DNA of 45,865 bases from Protostelium mycophagum (Eukaryota; Evosea; Variosea; Protosteliida; Protosteliaceae), in assembly GCA_002081555.1 (NCBI GenBank), contig MZNV01001606.1, positions 1 to 45,865 of the forward strand. Reading direction: 5' to 3'. Shown here piece by piece: positions 9,209 through 20,137 of the stretch; the stretch's first letter is position 1; every line of letters starts with the position of its first letter. A program made the position numbers and the translations under genes. The notes under the pieces were generated by a model that ran no database searches, was not told the DNA's origin, and saw only the letters and a program-made list of their open reading frames with translations.

Positions 9209-12200
9209 TCATTCTTTCATTGAGTTCTCCGGGTTTGTTGTACAAGCAAAACTGCTTATGACAGGTGTCAACTTGACGTATGTCTTGATGACGTCATGAA
9301 CGTCTTCCATTTTGACCGTCTCATAGAACTGGACCGTGTGTTCTGTGCAGTCCAGATTTTTGGGAATGTCTTCTCGTTGTAGATGGTGCATCGTGCTGAT
9401 CCAATGACTATTCGAAGACAATGATGTCTTACACCCTTGTACCAGAGGGGACATCACCTGTCGTGATTTTAACTTGAGACATCTTAATGTGGATCTACCT
9501 CTTCAAATTCTGCAGTGGTGAAGCCATTTTTGATGACGTCACTCATGACAGTCATGATCTCCTCTCGGAGTTCCTGGAAGCCATCTGGTGACGTCATCGC
9601 ATATAAGCAGAAGACCCCCCCGTCGTAATAATCGTACAGCGTGTGTGCTTCTTCGTGTCAGTGTTTATCCACTTGAGATGTCATGACCCACTTGTAGAGA
9701 TGTCATAGGTCAGTCCCTTCTTCTCTCTGAGTTGTAGAAATAGGCGGTTATTCAATAACATATTGATGATGTACAGCACACGCACTAAATACATTGGATG
9801 TTTTGACAGTGGGAAATCCTTCAAAATGTCATGAAAATTCCAATGAATTCGATGATCTACAACGAGGTTGAAGAGAATTCCATACCTTTTCTGGGGAATA
9901 TGCAGAGGTCCACCGGTTGACAGACGGGATTCCCAAAACAGTGAAACCTCGTTCTTCTTCATCTACAACGCGTTCTATGATCACGTGATCTTCCTGCGCG
10001 AATCTTATTGGAATGAGAGAATTTTCTCGCGGAATTTCCGTGACTTTTCGGGGGGGTTGCGGTGACGGTGACGTCAGAGTGCCCAAATATTTGAGCAGTA
10101 GGTCTTCCATGGTGTCATCATAATCTCCCACTACAATCACTTCCTATGGAGAATTATTGACATTTTACAATGTTGTAGACGCACCATATTTTCCGGGAAA
10201 AGCTGACGCATGATGACGTCACGCGCCACTTCAAGTGTCATACTCTCGTAATCTTCCCTCGAAATCTGACAGAAATTTCGATTCGGCTCGTCTTTCTCTG
10301 CGAAAAGTCAGTGGAAATTGAATCTACAACTGTATCTACACTTGCCATTATCCTTGACCAACCGCATCATCATATTGTTGTACGCGATGTGGTCGACTGT
10401 GGTCTCCAAGTCTTCAATACTCGAAACATAAATCTTTTGTGACCTGAAGAGTCAAAAAGACGCAGCGGAAAGGATCGAACCCCGTACCTCATGAAAGCCT
10501 TGCTGTCAAAATCGGGTGATGTGATCATGAGATGCAACATCTCCAGCGCCTTTTTCGTCCCCTCATGTGAAACTGAGAAGGACAGTTCTAGACTAACAAA
10601 CTCTGAATTCACTGCAGACTAAACAGTGTCAGGTTGTAGATTGTCGAAATAAAAAAATTAAATTAAATAGAAAAAAATTCTCAAGAAAATCTCACATCGA
10701 GGTAGATCCCGTAGAAATTCGAATACTTTCCGATTTCCTCGGAAGTTTTTCCGCCGGCACCACCACAGATGAGGGTGTGTAGACCCTGTTGATTCCCGCC
10801 TTTTTCCCCTGGGCCTTCTGTCGCTCTACAACTCGTCAGAAAAACGTAGACATCGATGTCGACATCACCTCCCACCCTTGCAGACGATTTTTAAGGTGAC
10901 CCATTTTGCCTCGAAAGTCGTTTTTTTCAAATTTAAATTTATTCCGTTACTGGTACAATTGTTAACGGTTACTTTTCGTGGAATCGAAAAAAAAAATCGG
11001 TTTCTTCACCTCAATTTTCGAAGGGAGATTCCTTCTGCACTTGTGAATTGTAGATGGTCATCAGACCATGACCCTCGCTCAGTGGCGGGTGACCCAAAAC
11101 ATTGGAACGTGCACGGTTTGACCAGAGGTGCCACCCAACTGGGTTGTAGACGAGCGAATTTTTCTTCGATTATGCCCTCATCTAAAAGTCTTAAAGGAGC
11201 CGCCTGAATTTTCTCAGAAAATCTTCAAGTCTCCATAATTTCAATTTTAAATTTCCAGAAATTTTCCAAAGAGCATCATTGAAGTTTTTGAAATTGAAAA
11301 TATTCGTTGATGACGTCATCACCTCCACCGTTTTGGCGGGAACGTCAAAGAGTGCCTTCCGGGCCACTTCGATTACGTCTTCCTGCGTAATGTTGAACGG
11401 AATGGTTCGTTGTAGTTGGGGGGACCCCGGGGCCAGGAGGGTCCTGCTCTTACGTAATGATATCGGCTATAAAGTTTCAATTTTTTGATCCGGTTTTCTG
11501 TACATTTGGAACACGAAGGATCGTTGTAGAAGGGGTTATGAGAAATTCTAAAAATAGCACCTCCGGTGTAGAGTTTGTGGGAGTGTCCTTCCTTTCTTGG
11601 ACATCTAGATTTGCATTCTGTGGCTGTTATAGTCAGTAAAAATTAACACATTTCAATGGTTTTTACTGGAAATTTCCAGGAAATTTATATATAAAATATT
11701 ATATAAAATATTGAGAAGAAAATCGAAACGGGAGTCACTGAAATTTCCCAGAAAATTCGGAGAAAATTCACCCTCTCTCTCGTTGGTCTGGTTGCCATGG
11801 GAGCGGATACAAACATAGATACGTAAGGCTCTTCGTGGATATCCCTCATAATCAACGTTTTAAAGAAATAAAACAGGCTCTTGGCTTTGTTGTTGACATC
11901 CTCTAAAGATATCGTGGGCGCAACCTGAAATTTCGTCGGAATTTCATCAACTTATGTTCGTTTTAAATTTTGTGGATCATGTCGTGATGGCATGTGGATC
12001 ATGTCGTGACATCATCCTTGTGATCTCACCATCATCTGGTGTTTATATTCTTGTCTTCTATCCACATTCACGTTTCCATTATTGTGATTCTCCGAAATGA
12101 TGGAGATCAGATCCGTCGATGTCTGTGTCTCATTCTGCTCAGCCATGTCATGAGAGTCTTTCAAAACCGCACCCATCTGCTCCCTCATCTCCTCCGATGT

Positions 12201-14994
12201 GAGTCCGTGCAAGGATAGCCTGGGGATATAAGCTTATCCGTGTTTGGTAAAGCCAAATGCAACAATGTTGATTTAGATGTGAATAAAAATCCACCGAAAT
12301 TAAAAATTCGATTTTAAAATCGAATTTATACCTCAGAAATTCCGTGAAAAATATTGTCAGGGCCTCCGTCCACTGAGTTGGGTGAGCCACTACAACGAGC
12401 TCTGTCTGTGTGCAATTTTCGCTGGACAGCATAAGTCATATTAAAGACATTTTATTCTGCAAAGAAAGTTGTGATTGGATTTGTAATTTTAATTTGTATT
12501 CTACTGAAGATCTTTAGCATCTTACAACTCACAGAGTCAATCTCTATAGAGCTCTGATGCAGTGTTCACTTTGCTTCGCGGCTATGCCGCAGAGGATTTT
12601 TCGTGATCGAAGATATTTTCTTGCGGCTCTGCCGACTTCTTCGGGTGTCTATTTTTAGACACACTATGCCGTCGACCTTCTACAACTCTCGACTAAAAAG
12701 ATGTCCATCGCGGTAGTTGACGAGAACCATCGCGTTAGTTGAGCAGAACTACCTCATGGCTTGGTAATACCCCCAAGTGATCTCTAAGAATGGAGGATGA
12801 GCAAAAGTGTCTTGTATTGTGGCGATCCGATTATCAAAGGCCAGACCTTAAAATTCAGCGAAATTTCACGTAGATTTCATTCAAATTCAGCGAAATTTCA
12901 TGTAGATTTCACTCAAATTCATCGAAATTTCTGGCAAACTACAACGGCAAAGATTTTCGGTCATAAACATTTGAGATCGGTAATCATTTTAATTATAAAA
13001 ATATTTCTTAATAATAAAAAATATATTTTAATTATAAAAAATATATAAATTGATATAAATAATATACCAAGAGTGGAGATAATGAGGTCATCTCTGACGT
13101 CACCAAGGGTAACCACCGGTTGTTTCTTCTCTCTAATATTCAATTGAAACGTAAACTTTGTGATGGCGTCTTGTCTAAAAATAGACAAGAAGGAGGTGGC
13201 GGGTTGTAGAGGGGGGTGAGGGGTGGGGGTATACGGTTCTGATGGTCTGATTATGGGTCCGAAAACTTCTTCGATGCAACTTATTGTGAGCTCAGAAGTA
13301 AAATCACCTGCAAAATAAAATGTCAATTAAAAATTATATTTTTGTTCAAATTCCGAAATTAATTTTAAAATTTATTTGTAGGATGCACATTACTACAATC
13401 CGATTGTACATCCTTACCGTGGATTCGCGGTAAGAACGCAGGAAATAACGTGAATGATTAAAAACTCACCACACATATAGAGAGTCATATTATCGGATCT
13501 GTAATGTTTCTTATAAAAAGCCATGAGCTCCTCTGCCGTAATACGTTTGATCTGTACATGTCATCGCATGTCACCACAGTTCATCACATGTCATCACATG
13601 TCATCTCATGTCATCACATGTTGAAAAGAAAACTCACGTGTTCTTCTTTGCCGATTGGAAATCTCTTCGAAATCATATTGTGTCCGTGCATCTACAACCA
13701 GTCAGTTTATCTTTTGCAATTGTAGAGGGTCAACGCCCCAACCAAAAATTATTTTATTTCGACTCTTACTTGTAGATAGCTGTTGTAGTAAGAACGATAA
13801 TCCGGAGTTTGAAAACTCTGAAACTCCGAGAGAATCACATTTCGCTCTAACTCCGCCACAGCCGCTGGCATTGTCGCCTGCATATGATTATTACTAGAAT
13901 TTATAATAATATTTATCATATTTATTCGTTGTAGACGAAGTCATCTTCAAATCTATTTCTCGGAAAAAATTCGTCCGAAATTTATTCCGGTAAATCTCAA
14001 AAAATCCATCTACAACGAGGAATCTCTCGTCGTCTACAACGATTCTTCATCTACAACTCGTACCTTAAACAAGAATTCTTTGAGTGCGTCCAGCATGTTG
14101 GTGATTTCTTTTCTGTGGGAAGAGGGCTCCTCGGATAGAGGTAAGTGGAGCTCGTAACGTGTCTTGTCGAAGTCGGTCGTCGCGTTCGCGTCCCCGCCAA
14201 AACTCATACTTTAAAATTCAAAATTATGTCAGGTATTGGGTGTTGTAGACAAAACGAGGATGATAAAATATATGTATTTCTGTTGTAGAACGATATTTAG
14301 ATGTGAAAAATCGATTGTTTTAGGAAGGATGTGTTTGTGTGGAATTGTAGATATCATTGTAGATGAAAAATTCACCCCCATTCAGCGAGTTTTTTTCTGG
14401 CTTCGTCAGGTGTCGGGAATTTTTCTGTACCCATGAATACCATGTGCTCCACAAAATGAGCTGTGTTGTCTTTAATATCATGTGGTGTTATGTGGCCAAA
14501 AATAGAATGAGAACGATGACGTACCGATTCCCTGTTGATCTTCTTCTTCTGCGAGAGACCCAACATTGACCTCCATGTTAACTGTATATCGTCAGATCAA
14601 ATCAAAACTGTGATAATCGCGGATCACCCTCTATATTGAGCGGTGGATTTTTGTGTGGAAGGAGCACAAACTAGTAATCATTAATACATGATCTGATTTC
14701 CGGAGATTTGATCAAGAGGAATATAAGACGACCTTGAGCCCATTGGGAAGAGAACCTGTCACCAACTTTTTCCTTGATCCTAATCGAGTTTTTAGCCAAC
14801 CCTCCGGTTTGGGAGTTTTGTTATACAAATCTATCTGCGAAAGAGGATGTTGTTTGCTGGTGAACAGCTCATCGAGGTCAGGATCCTGCAATTATCAAAT
14901 GACCTTCGAAGACAAAACTTTGAAATCATGTATTTGATTTAGCAAGACTGATGAGGACGAGACTCACGTGATCTTCTGCATCCTCTCTGTTCAT
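9209..14994 (-). CDS. M16-family zinc metallopeptidase (PqqL/insulinase-like, two tandem M16 halves)
   Basis: Minus strand. Start favoured at 14994 (MNREDAEDH spliced to DPDLDELFTSKQHP); an upstream ATG at 15069 is possible. First half: GSLPNGLKV (about 14745), GSLAEEEDQQG, inverted zinc motif HFVEH (14446-14460) with MVFMGTEKFP, MSFGGDANATTDFDKTRYEL (about 14145-14205), AVAELERNVILSEFQSFQTP (about 13810-13870), KRFPIGKEEH, and ELMAFYKKHYRSDNMTLYMC (about 13470-13530). Second half: VIVVGDYDDTMEDLLLKYLG (about 10080-10140), NNRLFLQLREKKGLTYDIS (about 9690-9745), then the C-terminus ending at TTA 9209. Such proteins enclose and cleave peptides in a chamber made by both halves; the HxxEH zinc site is complete. 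About 15 or more introns carry many short repeats. Exons between 12.4 and 13.0 kb and 10.9-12.0 kb are only partly resolved. The family is firm; the subfamily and substrate are unknown. Confidence 0.82.
12706..12750. repeat. two-copy ~23-bp direct repeat in M16 intron
   Basis: CCATCGCGGTAGTTGACGAG and CCATCGCGTTAGTTGAGCAG follow each other directly with few mismatches. The same intron has two small GCGGC/GCCGC hairpins (about 12578-12595 and 12622-12637) and the hairpin GTGTCTATTTTTAGACAC (12645-12662). Confidence 0.55.
12851..12931. repeat. three-copy ~32-bp tandem repeat built on GAAATTTC
   Basis: Units begin AAATTCAGCGAAATTTCA and continue with GTAGATTTCA(T/C)TC; two are near-complete and a third is truncated after the GAAATTTC core. 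It lies in a non-coding part of the M16 gene and ends close to a CTACAACG motif. Confidence 0.6.
13557..13622. repeat. short CATGTCATCA tandem array in M16 intron
   Basis: About six degenerate copies of a 10-bp unit (CATGTCATCA/CATGTCATCT) stand in a row inside an intron of the M16 gene. It looks like simple minisatellite expansion. Confidence 0.6.
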
Positions 14995-15104
14995 AACTTC
15001 GCACTGACGTGATGTGATGTGATGTGATTGATCGTTGTGAAGATTCACCGAAATGTCTTCTTCCTTCATCTTGAAAACATTGTCTCAAAAATCAGGGACT
15101 GACT
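14995..15104. promoter_or_regulatory. compact divergent promoter (M16 peptidase / MYSM1)
   Basis: Only 110 bp separate the two favoured start codons (35 bp if the M16 gene starts at 15069). It contains a run of four GTGAT repeats at about 15009-15030. Both genes must initiate in or beyond this interval. Confidence 0.45.
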
Positions 15105-18100
15105 ATGGATCCAATCATGAAGGAGGACACCATCGATATAGACGGTGACGACTCGGACGGTATCTCCGAGAAGATTCAAACAGGTCTGTGGCAACCGGAA
15201 CAACCTTCTTTCTCTTCTTCAGATTTCATCTCAGACTGGATAGAGGAATATGCCATCGAGGTGAGATCAGATGATATGTTTAATAACCAATCAATCGAAA
15301 TCATAGAAAGATGAGTAGGTGATCTTTTCTCAGGATTGGGACATGTCTACCCATGAACACCCTCTCATCATGGAAGAAGAAATGTAATTGCTCCTCCATG
15401 TTGAAAAATGACATGTCATTGATGGTTGATTGAAAACAGCCCTCACAAGAATTTTAAGAGGAGAAAAGTGCAGGTCAACAATATGGAAGAAGATGCAAGC
15501 ATTTCTGTTGATATAGAAGATCCCCCCGCACCTGATGAACACATTGCTTCAGAAGATAGCGACAGAAAGGTATCGTATGATCAACATGGATCTCTGATTC
15601 TGTTTTGATCATGGTGTGCGCAGCTCATCACAACAGTATTTGTGCAGGCCGAAAGACATCCAATTTTTCAACCGAAATTTCAAATTAAATGTCACAAAAA
15701 AATTTTTTTTGCTTTGGAGATTTCTTACCCAGCGGACACGGATTTCTACCATTTTCAAAATTATTCACTATCAACCAATTATTTTTTTATAATCCTGAGT
15801 GTCAATGTCTGGTCTCCGGGGTGACAATCGCTTACCGCGATGGTCGCGTCAGCTTACCGGGATTACAAAAAAATAATTGGTTGATAGTGAATAATTTTGA
15901 AAATGGTACAAATCTGTGTCTGCCCGGTAATATTTCAATCTTGTCAAATATTATTATTATTATTTTATTTGGGAATTTTAATTGATGTTTTTGGAAAACA
16001 CTCAAGTCTAACTATTACAAAGCCTAACGCAAAGAGGGCAAAAACAGCCTCCAAAAAGAAGACTGTCACAAAGAGTGGCGAGGAGGTACGATTCTACATC
16101 GTTGTAGATTGTCATTCTGATGTACACAGCGCAAAAAGATACAGCCTTGGACTCCAAAGGAAGAAGAGTTGCTTGCTGAGGGCATAAAGATGTATGGGGT
16201 TGGGAAATGGTCAGAAATTTCCAAACACATCGTCTCCAGGACAACACTACAAGTTTGTAGTTTGACATTTTTTTCATCTTGAAAAATGACATTTTTGGCA
16301 GGTCAAAAATCATGCGAGGTGTTTTTTGAAGAAGGTGAGATTTCTTTGAATTCTCGATGAAATTTCCGGAATCTGAGCGTTGTAGATGAACATCGAGCGC
16401 AATACGGTGGAAAAAATGAAAGCGACAACAACGAAAAAGGTTACGAAAACAAAACACAACACCAAGGTAAGTATACATCGTTGTCATGATATCATGACCA
16501 GATCTTATGATATCTCATTCATGAATTTTTGATGAAATTTCACCGATACTTTGGTGAAATTTACCAGAAAAACACGGATGACCCTCCAGCCGAAAATCAG
16601 ATCGTGGAGAAGTACGTACATAAAAGCACCCACGAAGATGTCGACGTCGACATAGACATAGGGGACGAGGAGCAAGTCAGTGATGTGAGTGCTAATCATT
16701 TTTTAAATAATACAAAATATTTATCATTGTTTTTTTCTCAAGTGGAAACTATCCCAGCAATACAAACTCAACATAAATGACACGAATCAAAATAAATGTG
16801 GCAGGTTGTAGATGAAGGTGTCGGGTTGGTGTTATTACGAGAAACAGAAGATCAATCAGAAAAGGAGACGGAAATTTCCAAACAAAAATACACGATAGAG
16901 CCCTCCCCAGTCGAAACAGTATGAATTTTATTTTAATGTTTTTTTTCAATATTTTTTCTAAATAAAAGTATTGACAATCACGTTATCTTACCGTGAGTAC
17001 ACGTTAAAATCACGATGAAAATACTCCATATCGAATCACGTTCGCAGATATGCGAATCGCAGTGTGTTGTCAATCTTTTTACTTTCGCTGATCTGCGAAT
17101 CGCAGTTTATAGATGAGATGGTCATCCAGCCGGAAGAAGAAAAATTTAATTGGGAATTTTTTTCCGGGAATTTGAAAAAAACGCCCGCGCGGTATCTTAA
17201 AATTAGAAATCGGATTGTAGAGGCGTGGAACGAGATGAAGCCAAAGTACCTGTCAAAAACTTCTGCAAGGCTGAAGCTGAAGGTGAAATTTCGAGGAGAT
17301 TTCTGTGGTTTGGGATGTTTAGTGGTGATTTTTTGGTTGGAGAGTCACAAATACAAATGAATTTGTTACATTTTAAAAATAATTGGACTTGGTGAACTTT
17401 TGAAAATGTGAAATCGTCAAAAGATTTTTCCATCGAGTTCCTCGAAAAACATTTTTGGGCTTGACACGAGATACAATTAATCAATAAGACAGGATTGTGG
17501 TGATGTAAATGCAATCGGAAGAGTGCACGATTATTTGGAATTATCAGGGGCGATCAATTTTGGTGTGATCCCTCCATCACGGACACGGACGAGGTCAGTT
17601 CTTTCTTTTCGCAAGTGCAGCACCACATGTGCTTGTATGAAACAATAACCATGGAATTTGCAAGACGCCAACAAGCGTCGATGGTCCAGTGGTAGAATTT
17701 CCGCCTGCCACGCGGGAGACCCGGGTTCGATTCCCGGTCGACGCACGGTTTTTGTCCTTTTCTACTCTTTTCATTCATTCTTCGCTGTTTTAATAAATTT
17801 CAGCAATTATGTCAAACCGCCTGTGGCGAAGATCTCCGTCCCGAGGTTGGAAAGTTCTGGGAAAAGGACGAAGAAAATTCGCACAGCAGAAGGAGACTGG
17901 GTTGTAAAATCTGAACATGACAAGCTTGTGCACAGAACACTGGATCATTCTACAAGTGATGTCAAGTGAGTTTTTTGGTTCTTTTTATACAAAATGGATA
18001 TAGTTTTGCCGCGGCAAACCTTACATAAAAATTTCAAGTTTTTTGTTGGATATTCGGGCTTAAATACTGTATTTACGGACACAAATGTACTTTGCGATCA

Positions 18101-19476
18101 CCGGAAGAATGTAATAAATTGGTGCGAGTGACAAAAAGTGTGTAGCATGGTCATTTTTGGCGCCAAAAACATCCTGGGGGTTTAGCTCATATGGTAGCCA
18201 GTCAAACACACATCCCAAGCTAAGAGAGATCCTCATCCAGAGAACACTTGAAGGGACCGCACAGTGCCTCATTCCCCCATACTTTTTGCATTTTTTTATG
18301 TTCACAAAACATTAACTCAGTGTAGAATGCCAAATAATGTCAATAAAACCAAGAAAAAAAACGGCAAGAGCGAGTTACACAGCGATTTGGCCCTTGTGAA
18401 ATGTATTCCCTACGGCCAAACATTGACACAACCATATCAAGTCAAAATCGCCACCAATGCAATTGTGAGTAGATTCAAGTTTTATTATTCGGCTTTTCCA
18501 AAAACTTTCCTCTTGCAGAAATAAACATATAAATAAAAAAGCTTTTCGAAGCAAGATGATCTGATGAGATGTAGACGATGATGGACTTCCATTGTCATCT
18601 GATGACGACAGAAGTGATCGGGTTACTTGGAGGTAGATATGAAGAAGAAGAGGGTTGTCTGTACATAAAAATCGCCGTACCTTGCGATAGCAAGAGCTCT
18701 CTGACGCAGGTACGGATTTTCAGACGTTAATTACCGAAAGCTTTCGCGGTTTGGTACCGTGCGCAAGAAAGAAGAAGAAATCTTTCGTATCTACAACGAG
18801 GCTGAGTGAATCAGTGCGAAATGGACCCATTGTCTCAAGTTGAGGCCAGAAATCTCCTAGAAAATTTCGGGATGCAAGTGTACGGCTGGTACCATAGTCA
18901 CGTGACCTGGACCCCCGACCCCTCACTTCGAGACATTGAGACCCAGTTCTCGTGGCAGACGATGGGATCTTTTTCCAAGAATGTTCCGTTCCTCGGTGCC
19001 ATTGTTTGTGAGTGTTATTCATTGTAGATGAACCTGCTTTGATCTAAAAATAGCCCCGTATGACCCCTCCTCCCCCACTGCCATATCATCGTTCAGATGG
19101 TTCTCTGTCCACGAGACTCAAAACGAAGTGAAGGCTGAAAATAATGAGGACGGCCCTCATCTTCTACCAATGAAGCTTGAGACACAAACATACCAATCTC
19201 CTCTATCACAACAAGAGATTGACATGCTGGTGAGTTCCATTTCTCTGCAAGTGCATGATTGTAAACATCATCTCAATCCATCAGTTTGATTTGTCATTTC
19301 GTCACAACACAAGTCCTCACCGCGTCAACTTTGAGGACAAGTGGCGCCGAGAGACGGGCAAAGAGATTAACAAACTAGAAAAGTTGGAGAAGTCTCTACT
19401 TCACCGGATAACGCAGAACGCTGAGAGAGAGAAGGTTGTCGGTCTTGTGCGAGAAATGCTGTGTTTACATAAATGA
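15105..19476 (+). CDS. MYSM1: MYSM1-type histone H2A deubiquitinase (SANT-SWIRM-MPN)
   Basis: Start ATG 15105 ([16 protein letters not shown]); TGA 19474-19476. Domains in order: acidic N-terminus; basic stretch ([16 protein letters not shown], about 16035-16080); SANT/Myb domain ([20 protein letters not shown], then [11 protein letters not shown]; about 16160-16335); SWIRM domain (about 17130-17570: [48 protein letters not shown]); MPN/JAMM domain from about 18395, with TEVIGLLGG, then [17 protein letters not shown] around 18884-18934. The zinc signature E...H-S-H-x7-S-x2-D is complete, so an active deubiquitinase is expected. Human MYSM1 removes ubiquitin from H2A and activates genes; the same three domains occur in the same order. 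About 13 introns, one with a tRNA gene and one with a 206-bp foldback element. The call is strong. Confidence 0.88.
15725..15930. mobile_element. foldback (MITE-like) element in MYSM1 intron
   Basis: Arms 15725-15795 and 15860-15930 are 71 nt each and match as an inverted repeat in about 65 positions; the spacer is 64 nt. The ends are TTACC and GGTAA. The spacer holds CTTACCGCGA and GCTTACCGGG. No coding capacity. It interrupts the first third of MYSM1 in a non-coding stretch. Confidence 0.75.
17048..17112. repeat. direct repeat TGCGAATCGCAGT, two copies, in MYSM1 intron
   Basis: The 13-mer occurs at about 17051 and 17094, each preceded by a GCAGAT or TGATC context. It sits immediately upstream of the SWIRM-coding exon. 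Related to the CGCAGATC hairpin at 42-67 by eye only. Confidence 0.4.
17675..17745 (+). tRNA. tRNA-Gly(GCC): tRNA-Gly (anticodon GCC), nested in a MYSM1 intron
   Basis: The 71-nt sequence folds as a tRNA: acceptor arms GCGTCGA (17675-17681) and TCGACGC (17738-17744), discriminator A at 17745; A box TGGTCCAGTGG; anticodon loop CTGCCAC with anticodon GCC; T arm GGGTTCGATTCCC containing the B box. No tRNA intron. It lies in a host intron that I place at 17594-17803, on the same strand as MYSM1. A run of five T follows at 17749-17753. Confidence 0.96.
17749..17753 (+). terminator. RNA polymerase III terminator of tRNA-Gly
   Basis: A run of five T residues starts 4 nt after the discriminator base of the tRNA, the usual Pol III stop signal. 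Being on the sense strand of MYSM1 it is not expected to stop Pol II. Confidence 0.75.
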
Positions 19477-20137
19477 TGGCGTCGACGAATTTTTGCCTGT
19501 CTTTTATCGCATTTTTCAAATGTTTACTTGCGTCTACATATATACTGACTGTGATTATGTCGCTTTGGGAGCATGAGGTGAGGATCGAGATCGACGGATT
19601 TTGCGCGAAAGCGTTAGTTCTCCCATGCTGACACTCCGAATTTGAAAGCTGCTGTTGCGTCGAAAGGAAAGTAGCTGTCTCTCTTGAGTCTGGGACATGA
19701 CGGGAATTTGAGAAGTGGAGATGAAATCATTGGCTTGCTGGTGCAACAGTCCACAATTCACTTTTCAGCGAGGGCAAAACAAGTATAACCCCACATTTCT
19801 CGACGTCAGTCAGTTGTTAATCTAACAGGTTGGAAGTACTCTCGGAAAAACTTCCGATGTTCCTGCTACCAGTGTCAGAAGGGATGTCACTTGTTTAAAG
19901 TGAGTGTTTCGCACTCCAATCTACCATCGTGCTATTCCAGTATTAATATTCGATCTGTGAACGTCGATTGACCAAGACCTGAGTCGACTTGGTCAGCAAC
20001 TTCTCGTTTTATATCTTGCTACCCGGAAAAAAGTGACGGAACATAAACCGTCAATTCTGACATTCTGACACTCTTTGCCGCTGTCGGGGTTTGTCTTCGA
20101 AAAAATCAGCACGCTCAAAAGCCCAGCCAACCACAGA
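19477..20137. other. intergenic region between MYSM1 and EGF membrane protein
   Basis: 660 bp without a gene I can support. A minus-strand frame at 19555-19761 encodes a Ser/Arg-rich peptide (from the internal ATG, 47 residues: MSQTQERQLLSFRRN and on) but has no domain, no clear start and no neighbours in support; it is left as a weak candidate. Confidence 0.4.

Noticed and set aside
10465-10495. B-box-like GGTTCGATCC on the minus strand followed by TTTTT, as in a tRNA 3' end
   Set aside because: No A box, no acceptor pairing and no proper T-stem; it is an intron of the M16 gene with a GTACGG donor.
19555-19761. Minus-strand Ser/Arg-rich frame
   Set aside because: No ATG at its start, short, no domain, no splice partner; kept only as a note in the intergenic entry.
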